The notes below the pieces were generated by a model. The model was not told the DNA's origin. It was given only the letters and a program-made list of their open reading frames with translations, and did not search any database. The translations under genes were made by a program, and so were the position numbers. From an uncultured Fibrobacter sp. (GTDB lineage: Bacteria > Fibrobacterota > Fibrobacteria > Fibrobacterales > Fibrobacteraceae): a stretch of 64,000 nt of DNA. Positions 52,278 to 60,576 of the stretch are shown one piece after another. Location of the stretch: positions 1 to 64,000 of the forward strand of contig NZ_CAMZCS010000014.1 of NCBI RefSeq assembly GCF_947305105.1. The letters run 5' to 3'. Positions within the stretch are counted from its first letter, which is position 1. Each line of letters begins with the position of its first letter.

Positions 52278-53600
52278 ATGACGAATTTATTCTCTAAACA
52301 GTCTCCCTGGAGCTGCGCAGCAGCGGCAGGGGTCTTTGCACTTCTGTTTACCGCCTGTGGCGATGAGGTTACCGAAGTGACCGAGGTTAACCAGGTAGTC
52401 GGGATGCAGGTGCTGGAGGCGGGCGACGCCTTGCCCAAGTGCACCGCAGACAACGAGGGTGCGATGGTGTATTCCGTGGATTCTGCTGCAGCATACTACT
52501 GTGTTAACAGAAATTGGACCTCGATGAAGGGTAAAGACGGAAAAGACGGCGCCGATGGAAAGAATGGAAAAGATGGGAAGAATGGTACAAATGGGAAAGA
52601 CGGTGCCAAGGGTGACCCGGGCGTAAAAGGTGATTCTGGTGCAACGGGTAATAATGGCCTTTCTGCTTATGAAATCGCCAAAGCCGACGGCTATACGGGA
52701 ACTGAAGAAGAATGGATTACTTCGCTAAAAGGTGACCCAGGAGCCAAGGGCGACACGGGCGTGGCGGGTACCAGTTGCTCCGCCGAAGAAGATTCTGTCG
52801 GAGTAAAGATTACTTGTACCGACGGCAAGTCGTTTACGCTGAGCAATGGAGCTGATGGTAGTGATGGCAAGAATTGCGAAATTGCGCGTGATACGAATGG
52901 AGTTATCACCCTGACGTGTGGCGAAGATACAACGATGCTTTATAAAGCGATGTGCGGAACCAAACCTTACGATCCTGCAAAACAACTCTGTGACTTCCGA
53001 GACATGCAACTCTACAGGGTAGTGACCATCGGCGAACAGACCTGGATGGCGGAGAACCTGAACTATAAAACAGAAAATAGCTACTGTTACGGGGAGACCG
53101 CAAGCGATCCCAAGACAGAAAACTGCACCAAGTACGGTCGTCTCTACACTTGGGCTGCTGCGATTGATTCAGTCAAGCTTTATAAGGATAAGGCCCTAGA
53201 CTGCGGTTATGGTAAGACTTGTTCTCTGCCTGATACGGTGTACGGTATTTGTCCGCCGGGATGGCACTTGCCTGATTCCACGGAATGGAGCAAGCTGTTT
53301 ACCGCAGTGGGCGAAATAAGCGAGGCTGGCACGAAGCTCAAGTCGCAGACTGGCTGGAATGATTACAATGGTACAAGTGGCAACGGTACGGACGCCTACG
53401 GTTTCTCTGCGTTCCCTGCTGGTATCAGAAACGGCATTGGCTTCTATAAAGAGGGTCTCTGCGCTTACTTCTGGAGTGCCGCTGAGAAGAAAGATAGCTA
53501 CAACGCCTACCACATGGGTCTGGACTACAACTATGAGACTGCGTACTTGAACCGCATCAATGAGGACTTCGCACTCTCGGTTCGTTGCCTCAAGGATTAA
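52278..53600 (+). CDS. Collagen-like FISUMP lipoprotein
   Basis: 440 residues. Leader MTNLFSKQSPW, lipobox LLFTAC, then GDEVTEVTEVNQVVG shared with the later members. Residues about 50-85: two-cysteine module (CTADNEGAMVYS ... YYCVNRNW). Residues about 86-175: Gly-x-y repeats (GKDGKDGADGKNGKDGKNG and GPG-like GDPGAKGDTG) interrupted by LSAYEIAKADGYTGTEEEWI, a known spacer in bacterial collagen-like proteins. From about 250: FISUMP domain; hypervariable end at 53424-53570, then SVRCLKD. Probably a surface stalk carrying a variable head. Its 3' flank is followed by a ghost of another gene. Confidence 0.88.
   Translation: MTNLFSKQSPWSCAAAAGVFALLFTACGDEVTEVTEVNQVVGMQVLEAGDALPKCTADNEGAMVYSVDSAAAYYCVNRNWTSMKGKDGKDGADGKNGKDGKNGTNGKDGAKGDPGVKGDSGATGNNGLSAYEIAKADGYTGTEEEWITSLKGDPGAKGDTGVAGTSCSAEEDSVGVKITCTDGKSFTLSNGADGSDGKNCEIARDTNGVITLTCGEDTTMLYKAMCGTKPYDPAKQLCDFRDMQLYRVVTIGEQTWMAENLNYKTENSYCYGETASDPKTENCTKYGRLYTWAAAIDSVKLYKDKALDCGYGKTCSLPDTVYGICPPGWHLPDSTEWSKLFTAVGEISEAGTKLKSQTGWNDYNGTSGNGTDAYGFSAFPAGIRNGIGFYKEGLCAYFWSAAEKKDSYNAYHMGLDYNYETAYLNRINEDFALSVRCLKD
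53424..53570 (+). other. Hypervariable segment 2 of the FISUMP array
   Basis: 147 nt, same borders as the other segments. Two extra codons' worth of difference after GCC GCT GAG (AAG AAA GAT) relative to segment 1 are balanced elsewhere. Confidence 0.75.
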
Positions 53601-53619
53601 CAAGCGCCAGGACTAGCTA

Positions 53620-53667
53620 TTAACGCAAAACATTCTTGAACACCCGGGCGATTTCGCCCGGGTTATC
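53620..53667 (-). pseudogene. Ghost of the 3' end of the gene at 62010
   Basis: Sixteen codons including the stop (D-N-P-G-E-I-A-R-V-F-K-N-V-L-R-stop) match the C-terminus D-N-P-D-E-V-A-R-V-F-R-N-A-L-R of the protein encoded at 62010-63014, and the flanking GCGCCAGGA-TAG sequence also matches. It is cut off from any upstream part. The perfect stem ACCCGGGCG-ATTT-CGCCCGGGT inside it may serve as a terminator for both flanking genes. Confidence 0.8.
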
Positions 53668-53671
53668 TTTT
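53642..53671. terminator. Convergent terminator hairpin
   Basis: ACCCGGGCG-ATTT-CGCCCGGGT, perfect 9-bp stem, followed on the plus strand by TATCTTTT. It lies between convergent genes and within the ghost described above. Confidence 0.7.
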
Positions 53672-53678
53672 AACATGG

Positions 53679-54428
53679 TCAGTGCGAGACTCTAAAAGCC
53701 AAGCCGAATGTATGGCTTGTGTGGGATACAGTTTCACTGTAAATGGTCTTTTTCGTATGATTGTACAGGTTGCCTTGTTTGCTCTCAAGTTTGCCGATGG
53801 TATAGTTTAAAGCGAATCCGTAATTCCATAACCTGCTGAGCCGCCATTCTTTGCCAAATTCAAATTTGCAGTAGATATCTACAGGTGCAATCACTGTCGA
53901 TGAGTCTTTGTACACTTGGTTGTGGTCGTGTTCGGTCATTTGGATGATGTCAACGACAAAGCCTGCATTGATTCCTATGAAACTGCCGTACAAAGGATTC
54001 CCTTTGTCTTGAATGGGGTAGAATTCTCCGCCTCCACCAAAAAGGATTCTGAAAATGTCGTTATTGTTTTCCTTGAAAGAATAATTTTCGTCCTGTTGTC
54101 CGATATTTTTTTCTTCGTCTTTTTCTTCGTACGATCCTATGCCATACCCTAATCCGGCTACTCCGTAAAAGGAAACAATGTTGTTAAAGGATTTGCCGCA
54201 ACGGAGATCTAAAAGAGACAGGACTCCAGAAAATTCTTCCGTTGATTTTGAATCGTCGATAGACGATTCCACGTTGAATATGTTTGTCTCTGTTGTGTAG
54301 AAAAGTCCTAGGTTCGCAGAAAGGTAGAGCCCAAGGTGTTCTTGAAAGATTGGCTCGTTTTGGTTAGTTTCGTATTGTGCTAATGCACTTGTTACGACTA
54401 ACAGCAATGTCGAAACAATTCTTTTCAT
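53679..54428 (-). CDS. Outer-membrane barrel paralogue 1
   Basis: 249 residues; fifth and last in direction of transcription of a five-gene tandem family. Start at 54428 (MKRIVSTLLLVVTSALAQ signal peptide). The family plan is kept: short variable N-terminus, a GLGYGIGSYEE-type loop, FGGGGEFYPIQDKGNPLYG, a FEFGKEW-LSRLW-YGFALNYTIGKL strand pair, and the end HTFGLAFRVSH. No enzymatic motif; an 8-10 strand barrel with variable acidic loops is likely. Convergent with the FISUMP gene upstream in coordinate order. 23 nt after the next paralogue. Confidence 0.82.
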   Translation of the reverse strand: MKRIVSTLLLVVTSALAQYETNQNEPIFQEHLGLYLSANLGLFYTTETNIFNVESSIDDSKSTEEFSGVLSLLDLRCGKSFNNIVSFYGVAGLGYGIGSYEEKDEEKNIGQQDENYSFKENNNDIFRILFGGGGEFYPIQDKGNPLYGSFIGINAGFVVDIIQMTEHDHNQVYKDSSTVIAPVDIYCKFEFGKEWRLSRLWNYGFALNYTIGKLESKQGNLYNHTKKTIYSETVSHTSHTFGLAFRVSH

Positions 54429-54451
54429 GAGGGCTCCAGTCAAAGAATCTT

Positions 54452-55183
54452 TTAGTGCGTAATTCTAACCGCCAAACCGACGGTGTGACTGGATTGGGAT
54501 ATTTCTTCTGAGAAATTGGCATAGGAATCATTTTCATCCATGAAACCGATGGCGTAATTCAATGTGACGCCAAAACTCCAGCGTCTGCTGAACCACCAAT
54601 CCTTGCCGACTTCAAAGCGGAAAAAGAAATTTCCGATATCGGCGCAATCTATTTCGTCTTTATCGATATAATCAAAAGAATGGTCGGTATGGTAAATGTT
54701 GTCTATTGCTACACCGGCACTGAGCCCTAGGAATAGGCCATAAAGGGAATTATCCATGTCTTGGATTGGGTAGAATTCTACGCCTAAGCCATAAATAAAT
54801 CTATAGTCTTCATTGTGGCTTTCCGCCTCTTCAAAAGAAAACTCATTGAATTTTTCGCCGGTGTTTTTTTGCTCGTCTTCGTAGGAACCTGTCCCGTAGC
54901 TAAATCCGCCAGTTGCGTAAATAGATACTAGGTTTGCTATGGATATGCCGAGTCGGATTTCGTTGTGTGTTATGAGTCCTGAAAAATTATTCGTTTCCTC
55001 GTATGTGTATTTTTCGTATATGTCGGTCGTGGCCTTCGTTGTAGATGTATAAATGAATCCGAGGGCTTTATTGAAGTAGAAACCTCTATGGGCATGATAA
55101 TATGGATCGCTGCTGGGGGATGTTTCGTATTGGGCGAACACGCAAGATGCGATAAACAGGAGCGAAACGATAATCCTTTTCAT
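54452..55183 (-). CDS. Outer-membrane barrel paralogue 2
   Basis: 243 residues. Signal peptide MKRIIVSLLFIASCVFAQ. Carries YYHAHRGFYFNKALGF, GTGSYEDEQ, GVEFYPIQDMDNSLYG, FEVGKDWWFSRRWSFG and the end HTVGLAVRITH. Closest to paralogue 3 in the DWWFSRRWS strand. The loop after the second strand is Glu-rich and differs from the other copies. Likely co-transcribed with paralogues 1 and 3. Confidence 0.85.
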   Translation of the reverse strand: MKRIIVSLLFIASCVFAQYETSPSSDPYYHAHRGFYFNKALGFIYTSTTKATTDIYEKYTYEETNNFSGLITHNEIRLGISIANLVSIYATGGFSYGTGSYEDEQKNTGEKFNEFSFEEAESHNEDYRFIYGLGVEFYPIQDMDNSLYGLFLGLSAGVAIDNIYHTDHSFDYIDKDEIDCADIGNFFFRFEVGKDWWFSRRWSFGVTLNYAIGFMDENDSYANFSEEISQSSHTVGLAVRITH

Positions 55184-55255
55184 TTTAAGGCTTTTCCCTT
55201 TGCTGGGCTAGATGCGTATGGAATATGTTAAAATGACAAAATGCCTGTTGCTAAT

Positions 55256-55966
55256 TTAGTGCGATAGCCGGAGCGTCAGGCCGATTGCGTGATTCTTGTA
55301 GGTATCCCTTTCGTTGTCGTATTCACTTGTTGCATCGCCGGCTGTATAATTCAACGCGACTCCGTAACTCCAGCGTCTGCTGAACCACCAATCCTTGCCG
55401 ACTTCAAATCGTGCGAAATAGTAGACGAAATCATGATGGTCTAAAGCCATGTCGATTGAAAGGCCGATGGTGAGCCCGATGAAAATGCCATAGACTGGAT
55501 TCAACTTGTCTCGGATGGGATAAAATTCTGCACCGCCTCCAAAAAGGAATTTCAACAGTCTTTCATCACAATCGATTTTTTCGTTAAGGGTGGTGTCTTC
55601 GGCATAATCGGAGACATATTCATAATGTCCGCTTCCAGTGCCGACGCCTAGAGCTCCATATATGGATATTAAGTTAGCGATTGAAGCTCCGAGTCGAATT
55701 TCCTCGTAAGGGAGCAGATAACCGTTAATCTTTGAGTCTTCCATGTTCTTGCTTGTGGTAAAACCGTAATGGTGACGAAGGTAGGTATAGGCAATCGATA
55801 AACCATTCGAAAAATAGAACCCCCTGTGTTGGTGATAGTACAAATCAGGTTGCTCGATCAAGTAAGACGATGCGGGGAGGGCTTGATAATTTTGAGCCTG
55901 TCCAATTTGATTTTGTGCGAAGATGCTGGCTGCAATCAGCAGTATTGTTGTAATTGTTTTTTTCAT
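55256..55966 (-). CDS. Outer-membrane barrel paralogue 3
   Basis: 236 residues. I start at 55966 (MKKTITTILLIAASIFAQ), since the longer frame upstream is the end of paralogue 4 in another frame. Contains DLYYHQHRGFYF, GTGSGHYEYVSD, FGGGAEFYPIRDKLNPVYG, FEVGKDWWFSRRWSYG and the end HAIGLTLRLSH. The gap to paralogue 2 is 72 nt and AT-rich with a TATGTTAAAATG-like stretch, so an internal promoter is possible. Confidence 0.85.
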   Translation of the reverse strand: MKKTITTILLIAASIFAQNQIGQAQNYQALPASSYLIEQPDLYYHQHRGFYFSNGLSIAYTYLRHHYGFTTSKNMEDSKINGYLLPYEEIRLGASIANLISIYGALGVGTGSGHYEYVSDYAEDTTLNEKIDCDERLLKFLFGGGAEFYPIRDKLNPVYGIFIGLTIGLSIDMALDHHDFVYYFARFEVGKDWWFSRRWSYGVALNYTAGDATSEYDNERDTYKNHAIGLTLRLSH

Positions 55967-55989
55967 GAGGAACCCTGACAATGAAATGT

Positions 55990-56718
55990 TTAGTGTGCAA
56001 TCCTGAACGCCAGGCCGAACGTGTTGCTTGAAATGGTCTCTACGTTCGTCTGGCCTTCGTATTGCCCGACATCTGATTCTGAATCTCCGAGGGTATAGCT
56101 GATTGCAACGCCGATGCACCAGCTCCTGCTAATCCACCACTCCTTACCGACCTCCAGTCGTATAAGGGCGTTGATCAGGGTTGTTGTTTTTGTCTTTTCA
56201 TCGTCTTCTTTTTCGAGATGGGTGATTTTGTCAAACATCATGCCCAGGGAAGGTCCGAAGAAAAGCCCGGAGAATATACTATTGTCGTCCCTGATGGGGT
56301 AAAATTCTCCGCCTATACCAAAAGCGTACCGTGTGTCCGAACTTGCATTGTCTTCGAAGTATTTGTTTTCATAATCTTTATCGGAATTGCTTTCGGGATC
56401 TTTGACGGAATATTTGGTTTCTTCGCTGTATGAGCCCGACGCATAGCCCACTCCAAGGAGGGCGTAAATAGAGGCGAAGTTCGCAATGGATATGCCAATC
56501 CGCGATTCGCTGTAAAAAAGTGGGCCGGAAAAAAGAAGTATTTCTTTTTCGGAACCGAAGGATCTGTTATACTTGGTTGTCTGGTCAATAGAGGTGTAAG
56601 CAAACGCAAGGTTTTGCGAAAAATAAAAGCCCCTGTGTTCTCCTGGATATGTCGCTGCACTGATTTGCGTAGATGCGCAGAGTGCTGCTAAGAGTATCGC
56701 AGAAAAGACTTTTTTCAT
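55990..56718 (-). CDS. Outer-membrane barrel paralogue 4
   Basis: 242 residues from the ATG at 56718 (MKKVFSAILLAALCASTQIS), preceded by AGAAGGAAATACAA, a strong ribosome site. Lacks the YYH part of the N-terminal motif (EHRGFYFSQNLAFAYTS) but keeps GGEFYPIRDDNSIFSG, LEVGKEWWISRSWCIG and the end NTFGLAFRIAH. Its 5' flank (GGATAAAATATATATA region) is copied next to the ghost at 57595-57700, showing that the leader and gene were once duplicated together. Confidence 0.85.
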   Translation of the reverse strand: MKKVFSAILLAALCASTQISAATYPGEHRGFYFSQNLAFAYTSIDQTTKYNRSFGSEKEILLFSGPLFYSESRIGISIANFASIYALLGVGYASGSYSEETKYSVKDPESNSDKDYENKYFEDNASSDTRYAFGIGGEFYPIRDDNSIFSGLFFGPSLGMMFDKITHLEKEDDEKTKTTTLINALIRLEVGKEWWISRSWCIGVAISYTLGDSESDVGQYEGQTNVETISSNTFGLAFRIAH

Positions 56719-56825
56719 TTGTATTTCCTTCTTGGAACCGGAATGCGGATAAAATATATATATAAATGATAAATAGCGTATCAATAAAAAAGAAATGAGA
56801 CGCCCTCTACGGCTTCAATCGGTTC

Positions 56826-57587
56826 CTAGTGCGCAATCCGGATGGCTAGGCCGAAGGTGTGGCTTGTTGTGGTTTGCTCCTCTTTTCTGGAACCGCTGTA
56901 ATCGTTGTTAGGGGATTCCGTGTGCATAAATCCGCCGAAGGTGTAGTTGAACGATGCACCAACTCTCCAGCGCGTGCAGAACCACCAGTCGTAACCGGCT
57001 TCAACTCGGCCAAAGAAGTTGTGGAAGGTCTCGTCGGAGTTCTGGAAGTGATATTCGGAGGTGATTTCCGCCGCTTCAAAAGCAAAGCCCCCGCAAAGTC
57101 CGAAAAATAGGCCGTAAAGCAGGCTTTCCTTGTCTTGAAGCGGGTAAAAATCGGCCCCTAGGCCGAGAAGCATTCTCATGGTTGTTGCGGATGCTTCCTC
57201 CGTCCTTTCATAATCGTCTTCTTTATTGCGATACGTGTCTTCAATGTCGCCTGTACCGAGGCCGAATGCAAAAGTTCCGTAAATACCGGCAACGTTGAGG
57301 TAGTAAGCGCCAAGCCTGGCTTCGATAAGGGGAGGTATCCAACCTTTGAATGAAATATCGTCGGTCCCTTCGTCTCCCCAGTTCTCTCTTTCGTAATGCT
57401 TGCTTAAGGATTCATAGGCGAAGGTGAATACGGTCGCGAAATATATTCCGTCGTGTGCGTGATAGTAGTAGTCCGTTTTGTCGACGGTACTTTTTGTCTC
57501 GTTGCCGGTTTGATCAAGTTGTGCAAAAGTGAACGATGCAAATAAAAGCGTTGCCGCTATGATTCTGGTGTAGATAGATTTTTTCAT
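56826..57587 (-). CDS. Outer-membrane barrel paralogue 5
   Basis: 253 residues, first in transcription order. Signal peptide MKKSIYTRIIAATLLFASFTFAQ. Contains YYYHAHDGIYFATVF, GLGTGDIEDTYRN, GLGADFYPLQDKESLLYG, VEAGYDWWFCTRWRVG and the end HTFGLAIRIAH. More divergent than the others in its loops. Directly upstream lies the 65-nt ghost of a sixth copy. Confidence 0.85.
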   Translation of the reverse strand: MKKSIYTRIIAATLLFASFTFAQLDQTGNETKSTVDKTDYYYHAHDGIYFATVFTFAYESLSKHYERENWGDEGTDDISFKGWIPPLIEARLGAYYLNVAGIYGTFAFGLGTGDIEDTYRNKEDDYERTEEASATTMRMLLGLGADFYPLQDKESLLYGLFFGLCGGFAFEAAEITSEYHFQNSDETFHNFFGRVEAGYDWWFCTRWRVGASFNYTFGGFMHTESPNNDYSGSRKEEQTTTSHTFGLAIRIAH

Positions 57588-57594
57588 ATTCTTG

Positions 57595-57659
57595 TTAGTG
57601 TGCGATCCTGAACGTTATGCCGAAATTGCCAACAGCATCGTAGAAAAGAATTTTTTCAT
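57595..57659 (-). pseudogene. Collapsed ghost of a sixth barrel paralogue
   Basis: Reading the minus strand from 57659: MKKFFSTMLLAISA-stop, a typical family signal peptide close to that of paralogue 4, fused directly to F-R-I-A-H-stop in another frame (57595-57612), the family C-terminus. Everything between is missing. This is what an internal deletion of a whole gene body would leave. Confidence 0.85.
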
Positions 57660-57747
57660 CTGTATTTCCTTCTTGGATCAGGATTGCGGATAAAATATAT
57701 ATAAATGGTAAAAAGCGTATCAACTAATAGCGTTTATTATAAAAAGA

Positions 57748-57757
57748 GGGGGGGGGG
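57748..57757. promoter_or_regulatory. Homopolymeric G tract upstream of an array gene
   Basis: Ten consecutive G, 52 nt before the ATG of the lipoprotein gene at 57810, flanked by AAAAAG and CTTTTT which can pair around it. Such tracts change length by slippage and can tune transcription or translation. No other run of this length was noticed in the window. Confidence 0.6.
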
Positions 57758-57809
57758 CTTTTTGAGCTTTTTTTATTATTTTTTGCTTAAATCTTCTTAA
57801 AGAGGAAAT

Positions 57810-59141
57810 ATGTCGAATTTATTCTCAGAACAGTCTCCCTGGCGCAATCGGAGCGTTGCGATAGGGTCCATTTTGTTTACCGCGTCAATGTTTGCCGCCT
57901 GTGGCGACGAAGTCACCAAAGTGTCCGAGGTTACCCAGGTAGTCGGGATGCAGGTGGTGGAAGGAGGCGAAGCCTTGCCCAAGTGCACCGCAGACAACGA
58001 GGGGGCGATGGTGTATTCCGTGGATTCTGCGGCTGCTTACACTTGTTTCGGCGGGGCCTGGACCTCGAACAAGGGCAAGGACGGAAAAGATGGCGCCGAT
58101 GGAAAGAATGGAAAAGATGGGAAGAATGGTGCAAATGGAGCGACTGGCGCAGCCGGTTCGGCTGGGACTGATGGCGATGACGGTTCCTATTGCACGGCGA
58201 AGGCCCTGAAAAACGGCAACGGCTACAAGATTGTATGCGGTGGCGATTCCGTCGGCGTTGTGCTGAATGGGCAGGACGGTGCCAAGGGTGACTCGGGTGT
58301 AAAAGGTGATTCCGGTGCGACGGGCAATAACGGCCTTTCCGCTTATGAAATCGCCAAAGCTGGCGGCTACGAGGGATCCGAAGAAGAATGGATTGCTTCG
58401 CTGAAAGGAGACACGGGTGCCAAGGGCGACTCGGGCGTGGCTGGTTCCGGTTGCTCAGTCAAAGAAGACTCTGTCGGAATAGAGATTACTTGTTCCGGCA
58501 AGTCGTTCACGCTGAACCACGGAGCCGATGGCAAGGATGGAAAAAGTTTAGCGGATCGCTGGATGGTGGATCACCGCGACAACCAACTCTACAAGGTAGT
58601 GACCATCGGCGATCAGACCTGGATGGCGGAGAACCTGAACTATAAAACTGAAAATAGCTGGTGTGGTGGCGGAAACGGTGAGAACGAAGGTGATTGCACC
58701 AAGTACGGTCGTCTCTACACTTGGGCTGCTGCAGTTGGCAAGTCCGAAGATGAATGCGGTTACGCCAAAATTTGTAGGCTTTCCGGCAAGGTGCGTGGCG
58801 TGTGTCCTGAAGGATGGCACTTGCCCGATACCACGGAATGGAACAAGCTGTTTACCGCAGTGGGCGGGAATAGCACTGCAGGCAAGAAGCTCAAGTCGCT
58901 GACTGGCTGGGTTGATAATGGCAACGGTACGGACGCCTACGGTTTCTCTGCGCTCCCTGCTGGCGTAAAGTACTACAATGGCGACTTCAGCGGTGCTGGC
59001 GACATCGCTAACTTCTGGAGTGCCACTGAGTACGGTAGCGTCGGCGGCGACAAGATGGGTCTGGGCTACAGCAGTGAGCGTGCGGACTTGAACGTCCGCG
59101 GTAAGAACGACGCATTCTCGGTTCGTTGCCTCAAGGACTAG
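57810..59141 (+). CDS. Collagen-like FISUMP lipoprotein
   Basis: 443 residues. AAAGAGGAAAT then the ATG; leader MSNLFSEQSPW with lipobox MFAAC, then GDEVTKVSEVTQVVG. Residues about 50-85: two-cysteine module. About 86-230: Gly-x-y repeats with a second cysteine pair (YCTAKALKNGNGYKIVC) and the spacer LSAYEIAKAGGYEGSEEEWI. From about 255: FISUMP domain; hypervariable end 58965-59111. Long DNA stretches are identical to the next gene, including the whole spacer block, pointing to gene conversion. A 10-G tract lies in its upstream region. Confidence 0.9.
   Translation: MSNLFSEQSPWRNRSVAIGSILFTASMFAACGDEVTKVSEVTQVVGMQVVEGGEALPKCTADNEGAMVYSVDSAAAYTCFGGAWTSNKGKDGKDGADGKNGKDGKNGANGATGAAGSAGTDGDDGSYCTAKALKNGNGYKIVCGGDSVGVVLNGQDGAKGDSGVKGDSGATGNNGLSAYEIAKAGGYEGSEEEWIASLKGDTGAKGDSGVAGSGCSVKEDSVGIEITCSGKSFTLNHGADGKDGKSLADRWMVDHRDNQLYKVVTIGDQTWMAENLNYKTENSWCGGGNGENEGDCTKYGRLYTWAAAVGKSEDECGYAKICRLSGKVRGVCPEGWHLPDTTEWNKLFTAVGGNSTAGKKLKSLTGWVDNGNGTDAYGFSALPAGVKYYNGDFSGAGDIANFWSATEYGSVGGDKMGLGYSSERADLNVRGKNDAFSVRCLKD
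58965..59111 (+). other. Hypervariable segment 3 of the FISUMP array
   Basis: 147 nt. At the codon pair before the GCC/GGC position it has GTC GGC where the others have GAC CGC, TAC AAC, TAC GTC and TAC CAC. Borders are identical to the other segments. Confidence 0.75.
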
Positions 59142-59192
59142 CTTTTAGCCTCACTCCACATTGTTTTTGAAAATTTTTTAAAAAGAGGAAAT

Positions 59193-60527
59193 ATGTTGAA
59201 TTTATTTTCCAAACAGTCACCCTGGGGTTGGCGAATCGCCGCGATCGGGTCCGTTTTGTTTATCTCGGCAATGTTTGCCGCCTGTGGCGACGAAGTCTCC
59301 AAAGTGACCGAGGTCTCCCAGGCCGCCGGGGTGCAGGTGGTGGATGCAGGCAAAGCCTTGCCCAGCTGCACCGCAGACAACGAGGGTGTGATGGTGTATT
59401 CCGTGGATTCTGCTGCGACTTACACTTGTATCGGCACGACTTGGACCTCGATGAAGGGCAAGGACGGAAAAGATGGCGCCGATGGAAAGAATGGAAAAGA
59501 TGGGAAGAATGGTGCAAATGGAGCGGCTGGCGCAGCCGGTTCGGCTGGGGCTGATGGCGATGACGGTTCCTCCTGCACAGTGAAGGCCCTGAAAAATGGC
59601 AACGGCTACAAGATTGTATGCGGCGGCGATTCCGTCGGCGTGGTGCTGAATGGGCAGAACGGCGCCAAGGGCGACTCGGGCGTAAAAGGTGATTCCGGTG
59701 CGACGGGCAATAACGGCCTTTCCGCTTATGAAATCGCCAAAGCTGGCGGCTACGAGGGATCCGAAGAAGAATGGATTGCTTCGCTGAAAGGAGACACGGG
59801 TGCCAAGGGCGACTCGGGCGTGGCTGGCACCAGTTGCACTGCTGAAGAAGTTTCTGACGGTGTAAAGATTACCTGTCCCGACGGCAATTCGTTCACGCTG
59901 CGTAACGGAACTGACGGTAAAGATGGAAACGACGGTTATATAGACGGCTGGATTTTGGATTATCGTGACAAGCATCTATACAGGACAGTGACCATCGGCG
60001 ATCAGACCTGGATGGCCGAAAACCTGAACTACGAAGTTGAAACAGGTAGCTACTGCTACAATGATAGTGCCAAGTATTGCGAAAAGTACGGTCGTCTCTA
60101 CACTTGGACTGTTGCAGTTGGCAAGTCCGAAGATGAATGCGGTTACGACAAAACTTGCGGGCTTTCCGGCAAGGTGCGTGGCGTGTGCCCTGAAGGCTGG
60201 CACTTGCCTGATACCACGGAATGGAACAAGCTGTTTACCGCAGTGGGCGGGGATAGCACTGCAGGCAAGAAGCTCAAGTCGCAGTCTGGCTGGAGCTGGA
60301 ATGATGACGATGGTACAAGTGGCAACGGTACGGACGCCTACGGTTTCTCTGCGTTCCCTGCTGGCAGCAACTTCGACGCTTGGGGTGACGGCACTTCCTT
60401 CTGGAGTGCCACTGAGCGCAATAGCTACGTCGCCTACGGCATGGGGCTGTTCTACGAAACTGAGTATGCGTACTTGGTCTACTGCGATAAGGACGTCGCA
60501 TTCTCGGTTCGTTGCCTCAAGGATTAG
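59193..60527 (+). CDS. Collagen-like FISUMP lipoprotein
   Basis: 444 residues. Same leader context (AAAGAGGAAATATG) and lipobox MFAAC. Two-cysteine module CTADNEGVMVYS ... YTCIGTTW, Gly-x-y region with SCTVKALKNGNGYKIVC, spacer, second Gly-x-y run and FISUMP domain with an extra C-Y-N-D-S-A-K-Y-C insert where paralogues have WCGGG. Hypervariable end 60366-60497 is one block shorter (132 nt). It starts 51 nt after the previous gene with no terminator between, so the three genes are probably one transcript. Confidence 0.9.
   Translation: MLNLFSKQSPWGWRIAAIGSVLFISAMFAACGDEVSKVTEVSQAAGVQVVDAGKALPSCTADNEGVMVYSVDSAATYTCIGTTWTSMKGKDGKDGADGKNGKDGKNGANGAAGAAGSAGADGDDGSSCTVKALKNGNGYKIVCGGDSVGVVLNGQNGAKGDSGVKGDSGATGNNGLSAYEIAKAGGYEGSEEEWIASLKGDTGAKGDSGVAGTSCTAEEVSDGVKITCPDGNSFTLRNGTDGKDGNDGYIDGWILDYRDKHLYRTVTIGDQTWMAENLNYEVETGSYCYNDSAKYCEKYGRLYTWTVAVGKSEDECGYDKTCGLSGKVRGVCPEGWHLPDTTEWNKLFTAVGGDSTAGKKLKSQSGWSWNDDDGTSGNGTDAYGFSAFPAGSNFDAWGDGTSFWSATERNSYVAYGMGLFYETEYAYLVYCDKDVAFSVRCLKD
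60366..60497 (+). other. Hypervariable segment 4 of the FISUMP array
   Basis: 132 nt, five codons shorter than segments 1-3 in its first half. The second half aligns codon for codon (AGC TAC GTC GCC TAC GGC ATG). Confidence 0.75.
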
Positions 60528-60576
60528 ACTTGGCCTCAATCCACATTGTTATGAAAATTTTTTAAAAAGAGGAAAT

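Noticed and set aside
60037-60576. A longer N-terminus for the lipoprotein at 60577
   Set aside because: The upstream part is the end of the previous gene in another frame; the conserved ribosome site and leader start at 60577.
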